From an uncultured Mycoplasmatota bacterium (GTDB lineage Bacteria > Bacillota_I > Bacilli_A > RF39 > UBA660): a stretch of DNA of 43,830 nucleotides. Made by a program: the position numbers and the translations under genes. Numbering within the stretch: position 1 is the first letter of the stretch; every line of letters starts with the position of its first letter. Location of the stretch: assembly GCA_946490195.1 (NCBI GenBank), contig CAMLWN010000005.1, positions 1-43,830 on the forward strand. Reading direction: 5' to 3'. Of the stretch, positions 7,657 to 16,303 are shown one piece after another. The notes under the pieces were generated by a model. The model saw only the letters and a program-made list of their open reading frames with translations. It did no database searches and was not told the DNA's origin.

Positions 7657-8912
7657 ATGTTTGAAAAATATAAAGGTACAATTGATCTTTTTAAAGTGAT
7701 TTATGATGAATATCATTATCAAGCGGTATCTTTAGAGGATCTTTATTCTAAGCCATATATAGAATTAGAAGTATATGGTGTAGATGCTTTGTGCTGGATT
7801 ACTTTTCAAGGTGAAAAATACTTATTTAAAGATATTTGGGGAGAGTTAATTTCTGAAGAATTTGCTAAATTCTTTGTGTTTCTTTGTGTTTCTTATCGAT
7901 TTACAGCATTTGGGGATCGTTATGGTGTGATTACGAAGAGTTTTTTAAAAAACAAGGAAATTCATAATATATTAGATGATCAGCAATTTTTTTAAAGCTG
8001 GATTCTTATGATCAAAAAAGATATATTTTTAATTATTTAAACAATTTAGATCAAATTTGGTCTATTATTGAAAATAATAAAAAAATTCATGCAGATGAGA
8101 GTCAAAATATTATTTCTTCCTTACTTAATCTTTTGATTTTTGATATTGTAACATTACAATTAGACTGATATCCGAATAATTGGGGTTATATAAAAAGTGA
8201 TCAACGTTATTTACCAAATATTCTTTTTGATAATCAAAAGTCTTTTGGACTTGGATATATTAATATGTCTGACAGGGTTTTAGATTTTAAAAATGAGTTA
8301 ATGAGCGGGCGTTTTACTCAAAATTTAGAAGTCTTAAATCATTATTTATACGATACAGGTCTTAATTTAACACTTTCTGTAGATAACATAATTGATAGTT
8401 CTCTTAGAAAAAAAGATAATGCATTAAAAGTATTAGAAGATTTGCTTGAAAAATCGGATGAGGATACTTGTAAAAAAATAATTTCTACTATCAATAAAAT
8501 CCCCAAAAATTTTTTAGAAAATATTATATGTATGTTAGAAGAAAAAAATGGAATAACAATGAATAATAACTTATATTTCTATATTACGAATCTTTTTTCA
8601 TTGCATTTTTCAAACATCCAAAATATAACTCATTTATATTTGGAAAGGAGTATCCAAAATTAGAAACGAATTTAATGATTTTCTTCCAATTTTTCCGATA
8701 ATGACTATTTATGGTTTATTTATGAAGAACAAGGCTTCTTACCTTTACAATGTAAAAGTGAAAATTTAGGCACTTTAAAAAATGGTGATGCAATAATAGA
8801 TAATATTTTAAGAGCTGGTCATAAATATGCTGAAACAGGAAATGGAAATAAGGAACTAGCTCGTTCCTTAAAAAAATATCAATTTAATTCTTCTGGCTAT
8901 CATTTAAGATAA
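7657..8912 (+). pseudogene. decayed HipA-like serine/threonine kinase
   Basis: One continuous protein can be read across several lesions. 7657-7995 is followed by a one-base frameshift in the T run at 7987-7993; the new frame runs on through TGA at 8166-8168, then 8169-8663, then TAG/TAA/TGA stops near 8661-8678, then an open tail to TAA at 8910-8912. The pieces include GEKYLFKDIWGELISEEFAK (nucleotide-binding region), RYGVITKSF, then IFDIVTLQLD-stop-YPNNWGYI and LFDNQKSFG, matching the catalytic DRxPxNWG and FDN motifs of HipA/CtkA-type kinases. The TGA replaces the expected Arg and is one transition from CGA. No antitoxin-like gene remains. Family assignment is from motifs; decay is clear. 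Confidence 0.75.
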
Positions 8913-8915
8913 ATT

Positions 8916-10769
8916 TTATTCAATTTCTTTTTGAAATTCTTTTATATATTTTTTTCTTATTAATGGTAAAACTTGTTCAGTTAATTCTATAGTAGTATCT
9001 AAGGTACTTTTAAATGTAGTATCTATAAAACTACATTTTTTTTCTTTCTCTAAAAATTGGTGATAAAAAAAGGTTAATGTATCATTAAATTTATTAATTT
9101 TATTAAAATCTGCAATGCTATTTAATCCAAAACCTATTCTAGATAAATATTCTTTTTGCAATAAAACTAAAGGATCCATGTAATTTATAATGTGAAAATC
9201 AATTGATTGTTTGAATAAAGCTAAATATTTTCTTTGAATTTCCAAATAAGTATTTTTTGAGATTTCTTTATTTAAAAACTGAATATAACAGTGAATTAAT
9301 TCATTTAATAAACCCCTTGTAAATACTATTCCTTTTATTTGAGAAATATTTTCTAAGTTAGAAGTATTTTCAATTAGTTTTATATCGAAATTTGCTATTT
9401 GAAAAAAGTCATATAAACTTTCTATGATTCTTGAATTATCATATTTTGGAGCTCCACTAAAATCGATAACAAAAGATGGATTTGACGAGCATAATTTTTT
9501 TAGTTGGAGTAACTCTTGTCTTTGAGCGTTTATCTTTTTTAATTCTTGATAATATTTTTCTTTTCCATAAAAAACTTTATCTCTCAAAAAAAGATCTTCT
9601 TTTTTACCAAATACAAGTTCTAATGCTGCTTTTAAACGTTTAAAAATAGGTAGATCTTTATTTTCATTAAAAATCAAACTTTTATAAATATTTGTATAAT
9701 ACCATTTTTGTTTTTCTTCTCCTCTTTTAAATGAAGAAAAATCTCTTTGACCATTTTTTTCAAATTTTAAATATAAATCTTCGACATTATTAATTTTATC
9801 AGCACATATAACTAATTTGTTTCGTAAAGGAAGTTTTTTTGTTTCTTCGATTGTATGTTGTTTTCTTTCTTCCCAAGATAAAGATTTGTCTGGCTCAGAT
9901 GCTCCCATAACTAAAGAGGCAATATCCCTACCAAATTCCTTTTCAATATCTTCTATAGTATATTTTGTGTCTTCTACTACATCATGTAAATAACCTGCTG
10001 CGATGACATGATCATCAAAGCCATATTGTTCTAAAATCATAGCTACACTGATAGGATGAATTATCATTGGTTTATCAGGTTCACTTTTTCTTTTTTGATC
10101 TTTATGAGCTTCAATTGCAAAATATTTTGCTTTTATTTTTATATCCTGTATATTATTAACTTGTAAGTATTTTAAACCAAATTTAGCTTTACTGCTAAGT
10201 AATGCTTCAACTTCTGCGTTCATTTTTTCATAATCTGGATCTTTACAATATGTAGGAGCATATCCCATTTTTCCATATTTTTTCTTAATATAATTATATG
10301 CTCTTTCAATTTTTTGCTCTAATGTCAATTCCGGATAATTTTTACTTGAATATAAATGTGTTCGTTCAATAGATTTATTTAAATTTGTCGTTCTATCTGC
10401 TGAAGATAGAATCTTTCCATAATCATTTCTTGGTGTATATTCTAAACTTGCACGATGATCTTCAATTGCATCTTTCATTATTTTTCTTTGTTCTTCGTTA
10501 AAAAATTCTTTTAGTTTTTCATCTTCATAAAAAATTTTTGCTGAAAGTATTTCATGTTGATCTTTGTCAATATGATGAGCAAGATCATGAAAAGAAGCGA
10601 TTGTATAAAGCATATCTATGTTTATATTTTGAAATTGACTTGAGAATTCCATGCATCTTCTTATTACATATTTAATGTGCTCTATTCCGTGTCCCTCATC
10701 ATTTTTTGCATACAAGGGAAATATTTCATTTTCTATATATTTTTTTAATTTTGGATTAATATTATTCAT
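8916..10769 (-). CDS. HD hydrolase / RSH-type hydrolase / degenerate P-loop kinase fusion
   Basis: A 617-residue protein with three regions. Residues 1-190 form an HD phosphohydrolase with His31, His61-Asp62 (ASFHDLAHH) and Asp125. Residues 200-395 resemble the hydrolase half of RelA/SpoT (HD_4, small alarmone hydrolase): RKSEPDKPMIIHP with His238, LHDVVEDT with His262-Asp263 and Glu266-Asp267, and ADKINN with Asp324. No synthetase domain follows. Residues 425-610 have the outline of a P-loop nucleoside-kinase fold (VIDFSGAP, then LYDFF), but the loop reads SGAPKYDNSR with no GKT/S, so ATP binding by that site is unlikely. ATG follows AAAGGAG, 10 bp after rsmG, so it should be transcribed with mnmE-mnmG-rsmG. 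It sits where soj-spo0J might be expected near noc. Substrate is unknown; (p)ppGpp hydrolysis is an inference. Confidence 0.8.
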   Translation of the reverse strand: MNNINPKLKKYIENEIFPLYAKNDEGHGIEHIKYVIRRCMEFSSQFQNINIDMLYTIASFHDLAHHIDKDQHEILSAKIFYEDEKLKEFFNEEQRKIMKDAIEDHRASLEYTPRNDYGKILSSADRTTNLNKSIERTHLYSSKNYPELTLEQKIERAYNYIKKKYGKMGYAPTYCKDPDYEKMNAEVEALLSSKAKFGLKYLQVNNIQDIKIKAKYFAIEAHKDQKRKSEPDKPMIIHPISVAMILEQYGFDDHVIAAGYLHDVVEDTKYTIEDIEKEFGRDIASLVMGASEPDKSLSWEERKQHTIEETKKLPLRNKLVICADKINNVEDLYLKFEKNGQRDFSSFKRGEEKQKWYYTNIYKSLIFNENKDLPIFKRLKAALELVFGKKEDLFLRDKVFYGKEKYYQELKKINAQRQELLQLKKLCSSNPSFVIDFSGAPKYDNSRIIESLYDFFQIANFDIKLIENTSNLENISQIKGIVFTRGLLNELIHCYIQFLNKEISKNTYLEIQRKYLALFKQSIDFHIINYMDPLVLLQKEYLSRIGFGLNSIADFNKINKFNDTLTFFYHQFLEKEKKCSFIDTTFKSTLDTTIELTEQVLPLIRKKYIKEFQKEIE

Positions 10770-10779
10770 TTCTACTCCT

Positions 10780-11484
10780 TTAATTTATTGATTTCTTTTT
10801 TATTTTATCATATGTTCTAGGATATTTCTTATCTGTTTCTTTTTCTTTTATAATGGACATTAAGGTTCTTGTTCCGCCATTATTCGGTAAGTCAAATTTT
10901 TCTTGTGTTAGTATTTTGCAATTTAATATCTTCATTGTATTTAATGCTTTTTCTAATTCTTCTTCAAGATTACCTTTCATTACTAGAAAATTTCCATTTA
11001 CTTTTAAAGCTGGAATATTAAGTTCTAGTAAAATTCGTAGTTCAGCAACAGCTCTAGAAGTTACAAAATCATAGTATTCACGATGAGCTCTTGTATAATC
11101 CTCTGCCCTACTATAAACTGTTTGAACATTTTGAAGGTGTAATCTTTCAATACATTCATTCAAAAAAGTTATTTTTTTATTATTGCTATCAAGTAATGTA
11201 ACTTTTAGGTTTGGAAATACAATGGCTAATACAAGTCCTGGAAAACCTGCTCCTGTTCCAACATCTAAAAGTTTACCATTTTGGAAATTTGCAATTTTAA
11301 CTAAGGTTAAAGAATCATAGAAATGTTTTAGATATACTTCTTCTTTTGTTTTTATTGCTGTCAAATTTGTATGTTCATTATACGTTAAAAGGAAATCAGC
11401 ATATTCTTCTAGTTGTTGAAGCATTGTATCTGTAAGTTTTATATTTAATTTTTGGATTTCTTTTAAAAACTCTTCTTTATTCAT
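10780..11484 (-). CDS. rsmG: 16S rRNA (guanine-527-N7) methyltransferase
   Basis: SAM-dependent methyltransferase modifying G527 of 16S rRNA. Its SAM site reads LLDVGTGAGFPGLVLA, followed by the acidic LLDSN strand end. Length (234) is normal, with a Lys-rich C-terminus. It overlaps the end of mnmG by 8 nt and is third in the mnmE-mnmG-rsmG run, the standard Bacilli order. Confidence 0.96.
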   Translation of the reverse strand: MNKEEFLKEIQKLNIKLTDTMLQQLEEYADFLLTYNEHTNLTAIKTKEEVYLKHFYDSLTLVKIANFQNGKLLDVGTGAGFPGLVLAIVFPNLKVTLLDSNNKKITFLNECIERLHLQNVQTVYSRAEDYTRAHREYYDFVTSRAVAELRILLELNIPALKVNGNFLVMKGNLEEELEKALNTMKILNCKILTQEKFDLPNNGGTRTLMSIIKEKETDKKYPRTYDKIKKKSIN

Positions 11485-13342
11485 CTTTACTATACTCTTT
11501 CTTTAAATACACACTTAAAATAGCTATATCAGAAGGATTTACTCCACTAATTCTTGCCGCCTGACCGACTGAAATTGGTCTTACTTTTTCTAATTTTTGA
11601 CGAGCTTCTGAAGCTAAGTTTTTGACTTTTTGATAATCTATATCTTTCGGAATCATTTTTTCTTCTAATTTTTTCATTTTTTCGACTTCTTTATAGGTCT
11701 TTTTTATGTATCCTTCATATTTTATTTGAATCTCTAATTCTTCTTTTGTTTGATTATCTATAGGAATTTCTAAAATTTTTTCTAAAAATTCCATAGTAAT
11801 TTCTGGTCTTTTTAATAAATTGTATAGACTATCTGTTATATTTGGGATTTCTTTTTGATTTTCTTCAAATATTTCCTTAATTTCTGGGGTGATTTTTAAT
11901 TTTGTTTCTTGGAGATATTTTTCCCCTTCTTGGATTTTTTGTAATCGATTTTGATAATTTTGATACTGTCTTTCAGTTATACTTCCTACTTGATGAGCAT
12001 ATTCTCTTAATCTTAAGTCGGCATTATCATGGCGAAGGATTAATCGAAATTCAGCTCGTGATGTTAACATACGATAAGGTTCAGCCGTTCCTTTGGTTAC
12101 TAAATCATCTATTAAAACTCCAATATATGCATCATTTCTCTTTAATATAAGAGGCTCTTTTTTTTCTAGTTTTAAACTAGCATTTATTCCAGCAATTAAA
12201 CCTTGTCCGGCTGCTTCTTCATAACCGCTTGTACCATTTATTTGGCCTGCGGTAAATAAATTTCTGATTATTTTTGACTCTAATGATGGAGTTATTTGAA
12301 GAGGGTCTATTGCATCATATTCAATTGCATAGGCATATTTTGAAATCACCGCATTTTCTAGTCCACTTAAACTATGGACCATACGCTCTTGAATATCTCT
12401 AGGCATTGATGTTGAAAAACCTTGTAAATACCATTCATCATAATAAAGACTTTCTGGCTCTAAAAATAATTGATGTCTTTCTTTATCTTTAAAACGAACA
12501 AGTTTATCTTCAATACTTGGACAATATCTTGGTCCTACTCCTGTTACAAATCCACCGTACATTGCCGATTTATCTAGGTTATCTAAAATAACTTTATGAG
12601 TGTTTTCATTAGTATAAATTAGAAAACATTTTTGTTGTTCATTGATTTTATATGCTGGAGGGTTATCAAAAGAAAATGTCCAGTAGGTATTATCTCCATA
12701 TTCTGGTTGCATTTTTGAAAAGTCAATAGATGATGCTTTTATTCTTTGTGGTGTTCCCGTTTTTAGGCGTTGGATTGTAAAGCCATATTTTTTTAAGTTA
12801 TCGCTTAAATGATTACTTCTTGGTTCGCCATGTGGGCCTGATGGCGTACTTTCTGAGCCTATTAAAATATTTGCTTTTAAGTATGTTCCGGTTGTTAAAA
12901 TAACCATAGATGATTCGATTTTTGTCCCATCTGCTAGAACTACTCCTTTTACACTATTCTTTTCCACTATTAAATCTTCTACTGTTCCTTCTAAAATAGA
13001 TAAATTTGGAGTATTTTCAAGTTCTTTTTGCATATTTTGTGGATAAGTAATTTTATCTGCTTGAGCTCTTAGAGAACGAACAGCTGGTCCTTTTGAATTG
13101 TTTAGCATTTTAATTTGAAAATGTGAAATATCGGCTATTCGTCCCATTATTCCACCTAGAGCATCAATTTCTCTTACAATAATTCCTTTAGCTGTACCGC
13201 CAATTGATGGATTGCATGGCATGTCTCCAATATTTTTTTTGTTCATTGTAATTAAAAGAGTTTTATGTCCTTTAAATGCAGCGATATGACTTGCTTCGAT
13301 ACCGGCATGTCCGCCACCAACAACTATTACTTCATATTTCAT
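11477..13342 (-). CDS. mnmG: tRNA uridine-34 carboxymethylaminomethyl synthase, FAD subunit
   Basis: With MnmE it modifies wobble U34 of several tRNAs. The N-terminal FAD site is VVGGGHAG (about 7-14), followed by CNPSIGG, a family signature. The C-terminal helical domain (about 540-621) binds MnmE and tRNA and ends in ISGVNPSDIAILSVYLK. I start at ATG 13342, preceded by GGTGAG; a longer frame from 13366 would hold that ribosome site inside coding sequence. 621 residues, normal length; 8 bp after mnmE. A perfect DnaA box lies at 13038-13046. Confidence 0.96.
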   Translation of the reverse strand: MKYEVIVVGGGHAGIEASHIAAFKGHKTLLITMNKKNIGDMPCNPSIGGTAKGIIVREIDALGGIMGRIADISHFQIKMLNNSKGPAVRSLRAQADKITYPQNMQKELENTPNLSILEGTVEDLIVEKNSVKGVVLADGTKIESSMVILTTGTYLKANILIGSESTPSGPHGEPRSNHLSDNLKKYGFTIQRLKTGTPQRIKASSIDFSKMQPEYGDNTYWTFSFDNPPAYKINEQQKCFLIYTNENTHKVILDNLDKSAMYGGFVTGVGPRYCPSIEDKLVRFKDKERHQLFLEPESLYYDEWYLQGFSTSMPRDIQERMVHSLSGLENAVISKYAYAIEYDAIDPLQITPSLESKIIRNLFTAGQINGTSGYEEAAGQGLIAGINASLKLEKKEPLILKRNDAYIGVLIDDLVTKGTAEPYRMLTSRAEFRLILRHDNADLRLREYAHQVGSITERQYQNYQNRLQKIQEGEKYLQETKLKITPEIKEIFEENQKEIPNITDSLYNLLKRPEITMEFLEKILEIPIDNQTKEELEIQIKYEGYIKKTYKEVEKMKKLEEKMIPKDIDYQKVKNLASEARQKLEKVRPISVGQAARISGVNPSDIAILSVYLKKEYSKDE

Positions 13343-13350
13343 GTGCTCAC

Positions 13351-14706
13351 CTACTTTCCTAAACAAAATCTTTTAAATATATTATCTACTAGTTCTTCTT
13401 CATAAGCTTCGCCTATGATTTTTCCTAAGTTTTCCCAAGCATCTTTAATATCTATAGCAAGCATGTCTACGGGGATATCTTTTTGATTTTCTTCCATTAC
13501 ATGATTGATACTTTTTAAAGCTTGCTTCGCTAGAGAAATTTGACGAGTATTAAATAAAAAGCTTAAATCTTTATAACTCATATCTTCTAAAGAAAAACTT
13601 TTTAAAATTTCTTCTTTTAAATCATCTAATCCTCTATTTGTTTTCGTACTTCCATAAAGAATTTTTTTCGAAGTTTCTAAATCTTCTATTTTTGAATCTA
13701 AATCTACTTTGTTAATAAAAATAATTGCTTTTTGTTTTTCTATTTTTTCTAACAATTTTTTATCATCTTTTGTTAATTTTTCATTGTTGTTTAAAACTAA
13801 AATGGTGATATCTGCTTGTTCTAGAATTTTTTTGCTTTTTTCTACACCTATTTTTTCAACAGTATCTTCTGTATCTCGAATTCCAGCGGTATCGATAAAA
13901 TTTAAATCGATTCCTTTGTATTCAATAGTTCCTTCCACAATATCTCTAGTTGTACCGGATATATCTGTTACTATTGCTTTATCTTCTTCTAATAATGCGT
14001 TTAACAAAGATGATTTTCCTACATTGGGTCTTCCTATGATTGCAATATTTATTCCATTTTTTATTTTTTTGCTATTTTCAGATTCTTCAACTATTTTTTG
14101 TAATTCATTTTTTATCTCGGTTAAAACTGGAGTAATATTTTCTTTGGTAATTTGTAATTCATCAATATATTCTGGATAATCAATATTTACCTCAATATTT
14201 GCAAGTAAGGAAACCATTTTTTCTCGCAAGTCTTGTATTAGTTTTGTTGTTTTGCCACTTACACCATTAATTGCCATTTTTCTTGCATTTTCATTTTTAG
14301 CTTCTAGTAAATCTTCAATACTCTCTGCTTCTAATAAATTAATCCGCCCATTTAAAAAAGCTCTTTTTGTAAACTCACCAGGTTCTGCTGGTACTGCTCC
14401 ATTTACATACAATAATTCTAGTATTTTATTAGCTGTTATATTTCCTCCATGACAATTTATTTCTACTACATCCTCTTTTGTATAGGTTTTTGGAGCACGC
14501 ATGAGCATTACTAATACTTCATCTATTACATTATCACCGTCTTTAATAAATCCATAATGAATTGTATGAGATTCTGCATTTTTGAATTTTTTATTCGTAA
14601 AAATTTTACTAACAATTTCTACTGCTTCTGGTCCGCTTACTCTAACTATATTGATAGCTCCTACTCCAATACTATTGGTTGAAATTGCGGCAATTGTTGT
14701 ATCCAT
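13351..14706 (-). CDS. mnmE: tRNA modification GTPase MnmE
   Basis: K+-activated GTPase partner of MnmG. The N-terminal tetrahydrofolate-binding domain (1-120) is followed by a helical domain split around the inserted G domain: GRPNVGKSS at 225-233, GTTRD at 251-255, DTAG switch II and NKVD. The C-terminal FCLGK carries the conserved Cys (448). First gene of its operon; promoter at 14729-14757 has near-consensus boxes. A Noc-binding palindrome lies a few bases upstream of the -35. Confidence 0.97.
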   Translation of the reverse strand: MDTTIAAISTNSIGVGAINIVRVSGPEAVEIVSKIFTNKKFKNAESHTIHYGFIKDGDNVIDEVLVMLMRAPKTYTKEDVVEINCHGGNITANKILELLYVNGAVPAEPGEFTKRAFLNGRINLLEAESIEDLLEAKNENARKMAINGVSGKTTKLIQDLREKMVSLLANIEVNIDYPEYIDELQITKENITPVLTEIKNELQKIVEESENSKKIKNGINIAIIGRPNVGKSSLLNALLEEDKAIVTDISGTTRDIVEGTIEYKGIDLNFIDTAGIRDTEDTVEKIGVEKSKKILEQADITILVLNNNEKLTKDDKKLLEKIEKQKAIIFINKVDLDSKIEDLETSKKILYGSTKTNRGLDDLKEEILKSFSLEDMSYKDLSFLFNTRQISLAKQALKSINHVMEENQKDIPVDMLAIDIKDAWENLGKIIGEAYEEELVDNIFKRFCLGK

Positions 14707-14728
14707 AATATCACTTCCACTCGCGGGT

Positions 14729-14757
14729 ATTATATCATTATTTTGTTTATATGTAAA
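14729..14757 (-). promoter_or_regulatory. promoter of mnmE-mnmG-rsmG
   Basis: Minus strand: TTTACA (14752-14757), 17-bp spacer, TATAAT (14729-14734) with TG two bases upstream (TGATATAAT). The start would be near 14722, about 16 nt before the mnmE ATG. Confidence 0.8.
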
Positions 14758-14762
14758 AAAAA

Positions 14763-15647
14763 TTATTTCCCGGGAAATAATCTTCTTGTCTGAACATCTA
14801 ATCTTATTTTTAGATTTTCTTGTTCATCTTTTGTTATTGGAAAACCAAAATAAATTCTTTCTTTCAAAGGTAAGTCTAAACATTGTTGTGTAAGTATTGT
14901 TGGAAAGGAATCAAATAATGATGAGTCTTTTATCTTCTCTTCTAGATGACATTGCTGGATATAAGTTAATAATGGAAATTGTTCAGGAAAATTGACATAT
15001 GCGCTTAATTCTTTAGATAACATTTCTACTTCATAATATTCTTGTAAAGATAAACAACCTTTCATTAAAGATAAGATATTTTTGGTGATTTCTAATGATT
15101 TAATATCTGCCATTCTTTCAAAAGGATTGATAGTGTAACTTTTTTGATATATTTCTTCAGTTTCTTTGATTCTATCTGGAGATGCTGATTTATTAAATAA
15201 TACTTTGAATAGTATTTCTTTCGACGTCATTATATATGGTAAAAAAGCAATTTTAAGTACTTCAGCTTCAATACTTTTTCGATTTTTTGAAAGAAGTTGG
15301 ATTTGATTTGCATGATTTATTTCATGAGATACTGATTTGAAAGTGGCTATTGGCATGACAAAAGGAAACATACTTTTATTAATAAGAGAGATATTTTTTA
15401 GCTTTTCTATAAGCATTTTATGATAATTTACTAAATAAATAATTATACTTTTAGTTTGCAAATCATATGCCATATCTGTTTTTCCAGTGACATTTGGCTT
15501 TTGTTCAAATTTAATATTTCTTATATATTTATTCAAATTATAATATGTAACTTCTATTTCAACTAATTTATTAATAAATTCTTTTTCAGAAAACTGACCG
15601 TTTGATATACTATCCATAATTAATTTTATAATTTTTTCTTCCATCAT
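14763..15647 (-). CDS. putative HExxH metallohydrolase, unrecognised family
   Basis: A 294-residue protein without signal peptide or clear membrane helix. At 108-112 it has HEINH (SVSHEINHANQ), a classic HExxH zinc-protease helix. About 65 residues later comes NPFERMADIKS, whose Glu177 could be the third metal ligand, a gluzincin-like arrangement. I do not recognise the family. It lies between jag and mnmE, outside the usual Bacilli order, with the jag terminator upstream. Its last codons and stop overlap a perfect Noc-binding palindrome, so the C-terminal Leu-Phe-Pro-Gly-Lys is partly dictated by that site. Two adjacent ATGs (15647, 15644) are possible starts; the second is better spaced from GAGGTGA. 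The enzymatic role is inference from the motif. Confidence 0.7.
   Translation of the reverse strand: MMEEKIIKLIMDSISNGQFSEKEFINKLVEIEVTYYNLNKYIRNIKFEQKPNVTGKTDMAYDLQTKSIIIYLVNYHKMLIEKLKNISLINKSMFPFVMPIATFKSVSHEINHANQIQLLSKNRKSIEAEVLKIAFLPYIMTSKEILFKVLFNKSASPDRIKETEEIYQKSYTINPFERMADIKSLEITKNILSLMKGCLSLQEYYEVEMLSKELSAYVNFPEQFPLLTYIQQCHLEEKIKDSSLFDSFPTILTQQCLDLPLKERIYFGFPITKDEQENLKIRLDVQTRRLFPGK
14764..14779. promoter_or_regulatory. Noc-binding site 1
   Basis: TATTTCCCGGGAAATA, a perfect palindrome extending to 18 bp (14763-14780). It overlaps the stop codon of the HExxH gene and ends 6 bp from the mnmE -35 box. Confidence 0.85.
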
Positions 15648-15693
15648 TTTTCACCTCTGGGAAAGTATCTTAGCATTTTTTCTTTTTTTAGTC

Positions 15694-15713
15694 AAAAAAA
15701 ACAGATTACTCTG
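15694..15713 (-). terminator. weak terminator after jag
   Basis: On the minus strand CAGA and TCTG flank the jag stop region, followed by eight T. The stem is only 4 bp, so the call depends mainly on the T run. Confidence 0.45.
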
Positions 15714-16302
15714 CTTTTATTACTATATGACGATGTGGTTCTTCTCCTTCACTTACTGTTGAAACTCCTTTAAAATTTGCTAATTTATTATGAATTATTC
15801 TTCTCTCGTATGAGTTCATATCTTCTAAAATCACATCATTCTTTGTTTGTCTTACTTCTTTAGCCATTTTAATTGCTAGTCTTTCTAAGTTTGCAATTCT
15901 TTTTTCTTTATAATTTTCAACATCTAACACTATTTTAGGATGAACATGCCAATCCATATTTATTTTTGCTTTTACTAAAGTTTCTAAAGCTTTTAAAGTT
16001 TGTCCATTTTTTCCAATTAAAATTGGATTATTATCTGAGTACATAGTAATATTAAATATTTCTTCATTAATACTCGTTTCAAACTTTACTTCTAATCCTA
16101 ATCCTTCGATGATTTCTTTTAAATAATTTTTTATCTCTTCTAAAATCTCTGGATAAGAAATTGCAGACACTTGATATAGTTTTCCTTTAAATAATCCGCC
16201 CTTTTTTTCTTCAGTTGTATAATAAATTTTGTCTGTATGAAGAAGATTTTTTGCTTCTTCTACTGCTTCAATTAATGTTTTAGCTTCTACTACCGTTGGC
16301 AT
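15706..16302 (-). CDS. jag: Jag/KhpB RNA-binding protein
   Basis: Cytoplasmic RNA-binding protein linked to cell elongation and division (EloR/KhpB) in Gram-positives. It has a Jag-N domain (about 1-52), a KH domain with the GKNG loop (in PILIGKNGQTLKAL) and an R3H domain (about 140-198) with the helix NDVILEDMNSYERRIIH. 198 residues is normal. It begins 1 bp after the yidC stop, with the ribosome site inside yidC. Confidence 0.94.
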   Translation of the reverse strand: MPTVVEAKTLIEAVEEAKNLLHTDKIYYTTEEKKGGLFKGKLYQVSAISYPEILEEIKNYLKEIIEGLGLEVKFETSINEEIFNITMYSDNNPILIGKNGQTLKALETLVKAKINMDWHVHPKIVLDVENYKEKRIANLERLAIKMAKEVRQTKNDVILEDMNSYERRIIHNKLANFKGVSTVSEGEEPHRHIVIKAE

Positions 16303-16303
16303 T

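Noticed and set aside
8166-8168. In-frame TGA that could be read as Trp (genetic code 4)
   Set aside because: Conserved genes (ywiB, trmN6, rsmA) end in TGA at the expected place, the gene has other stops and a frameshift, and the kinase family expects Arg here.
13709-14179. 156-codon plus-strand open frame opposite mnmE
   Set aside because: Antisense shadow of a highly conserved gene; Ser/Phe/Ile-rich translation typical of reversed A+T-rich coding DNA.
14764-14779. CCCGGG palindromes as restriction-modification sites
   Set aside because: The conserved unit is 16-18 bp, not 6 bp, and matches the Noc-binding site while a Noc gene is present.
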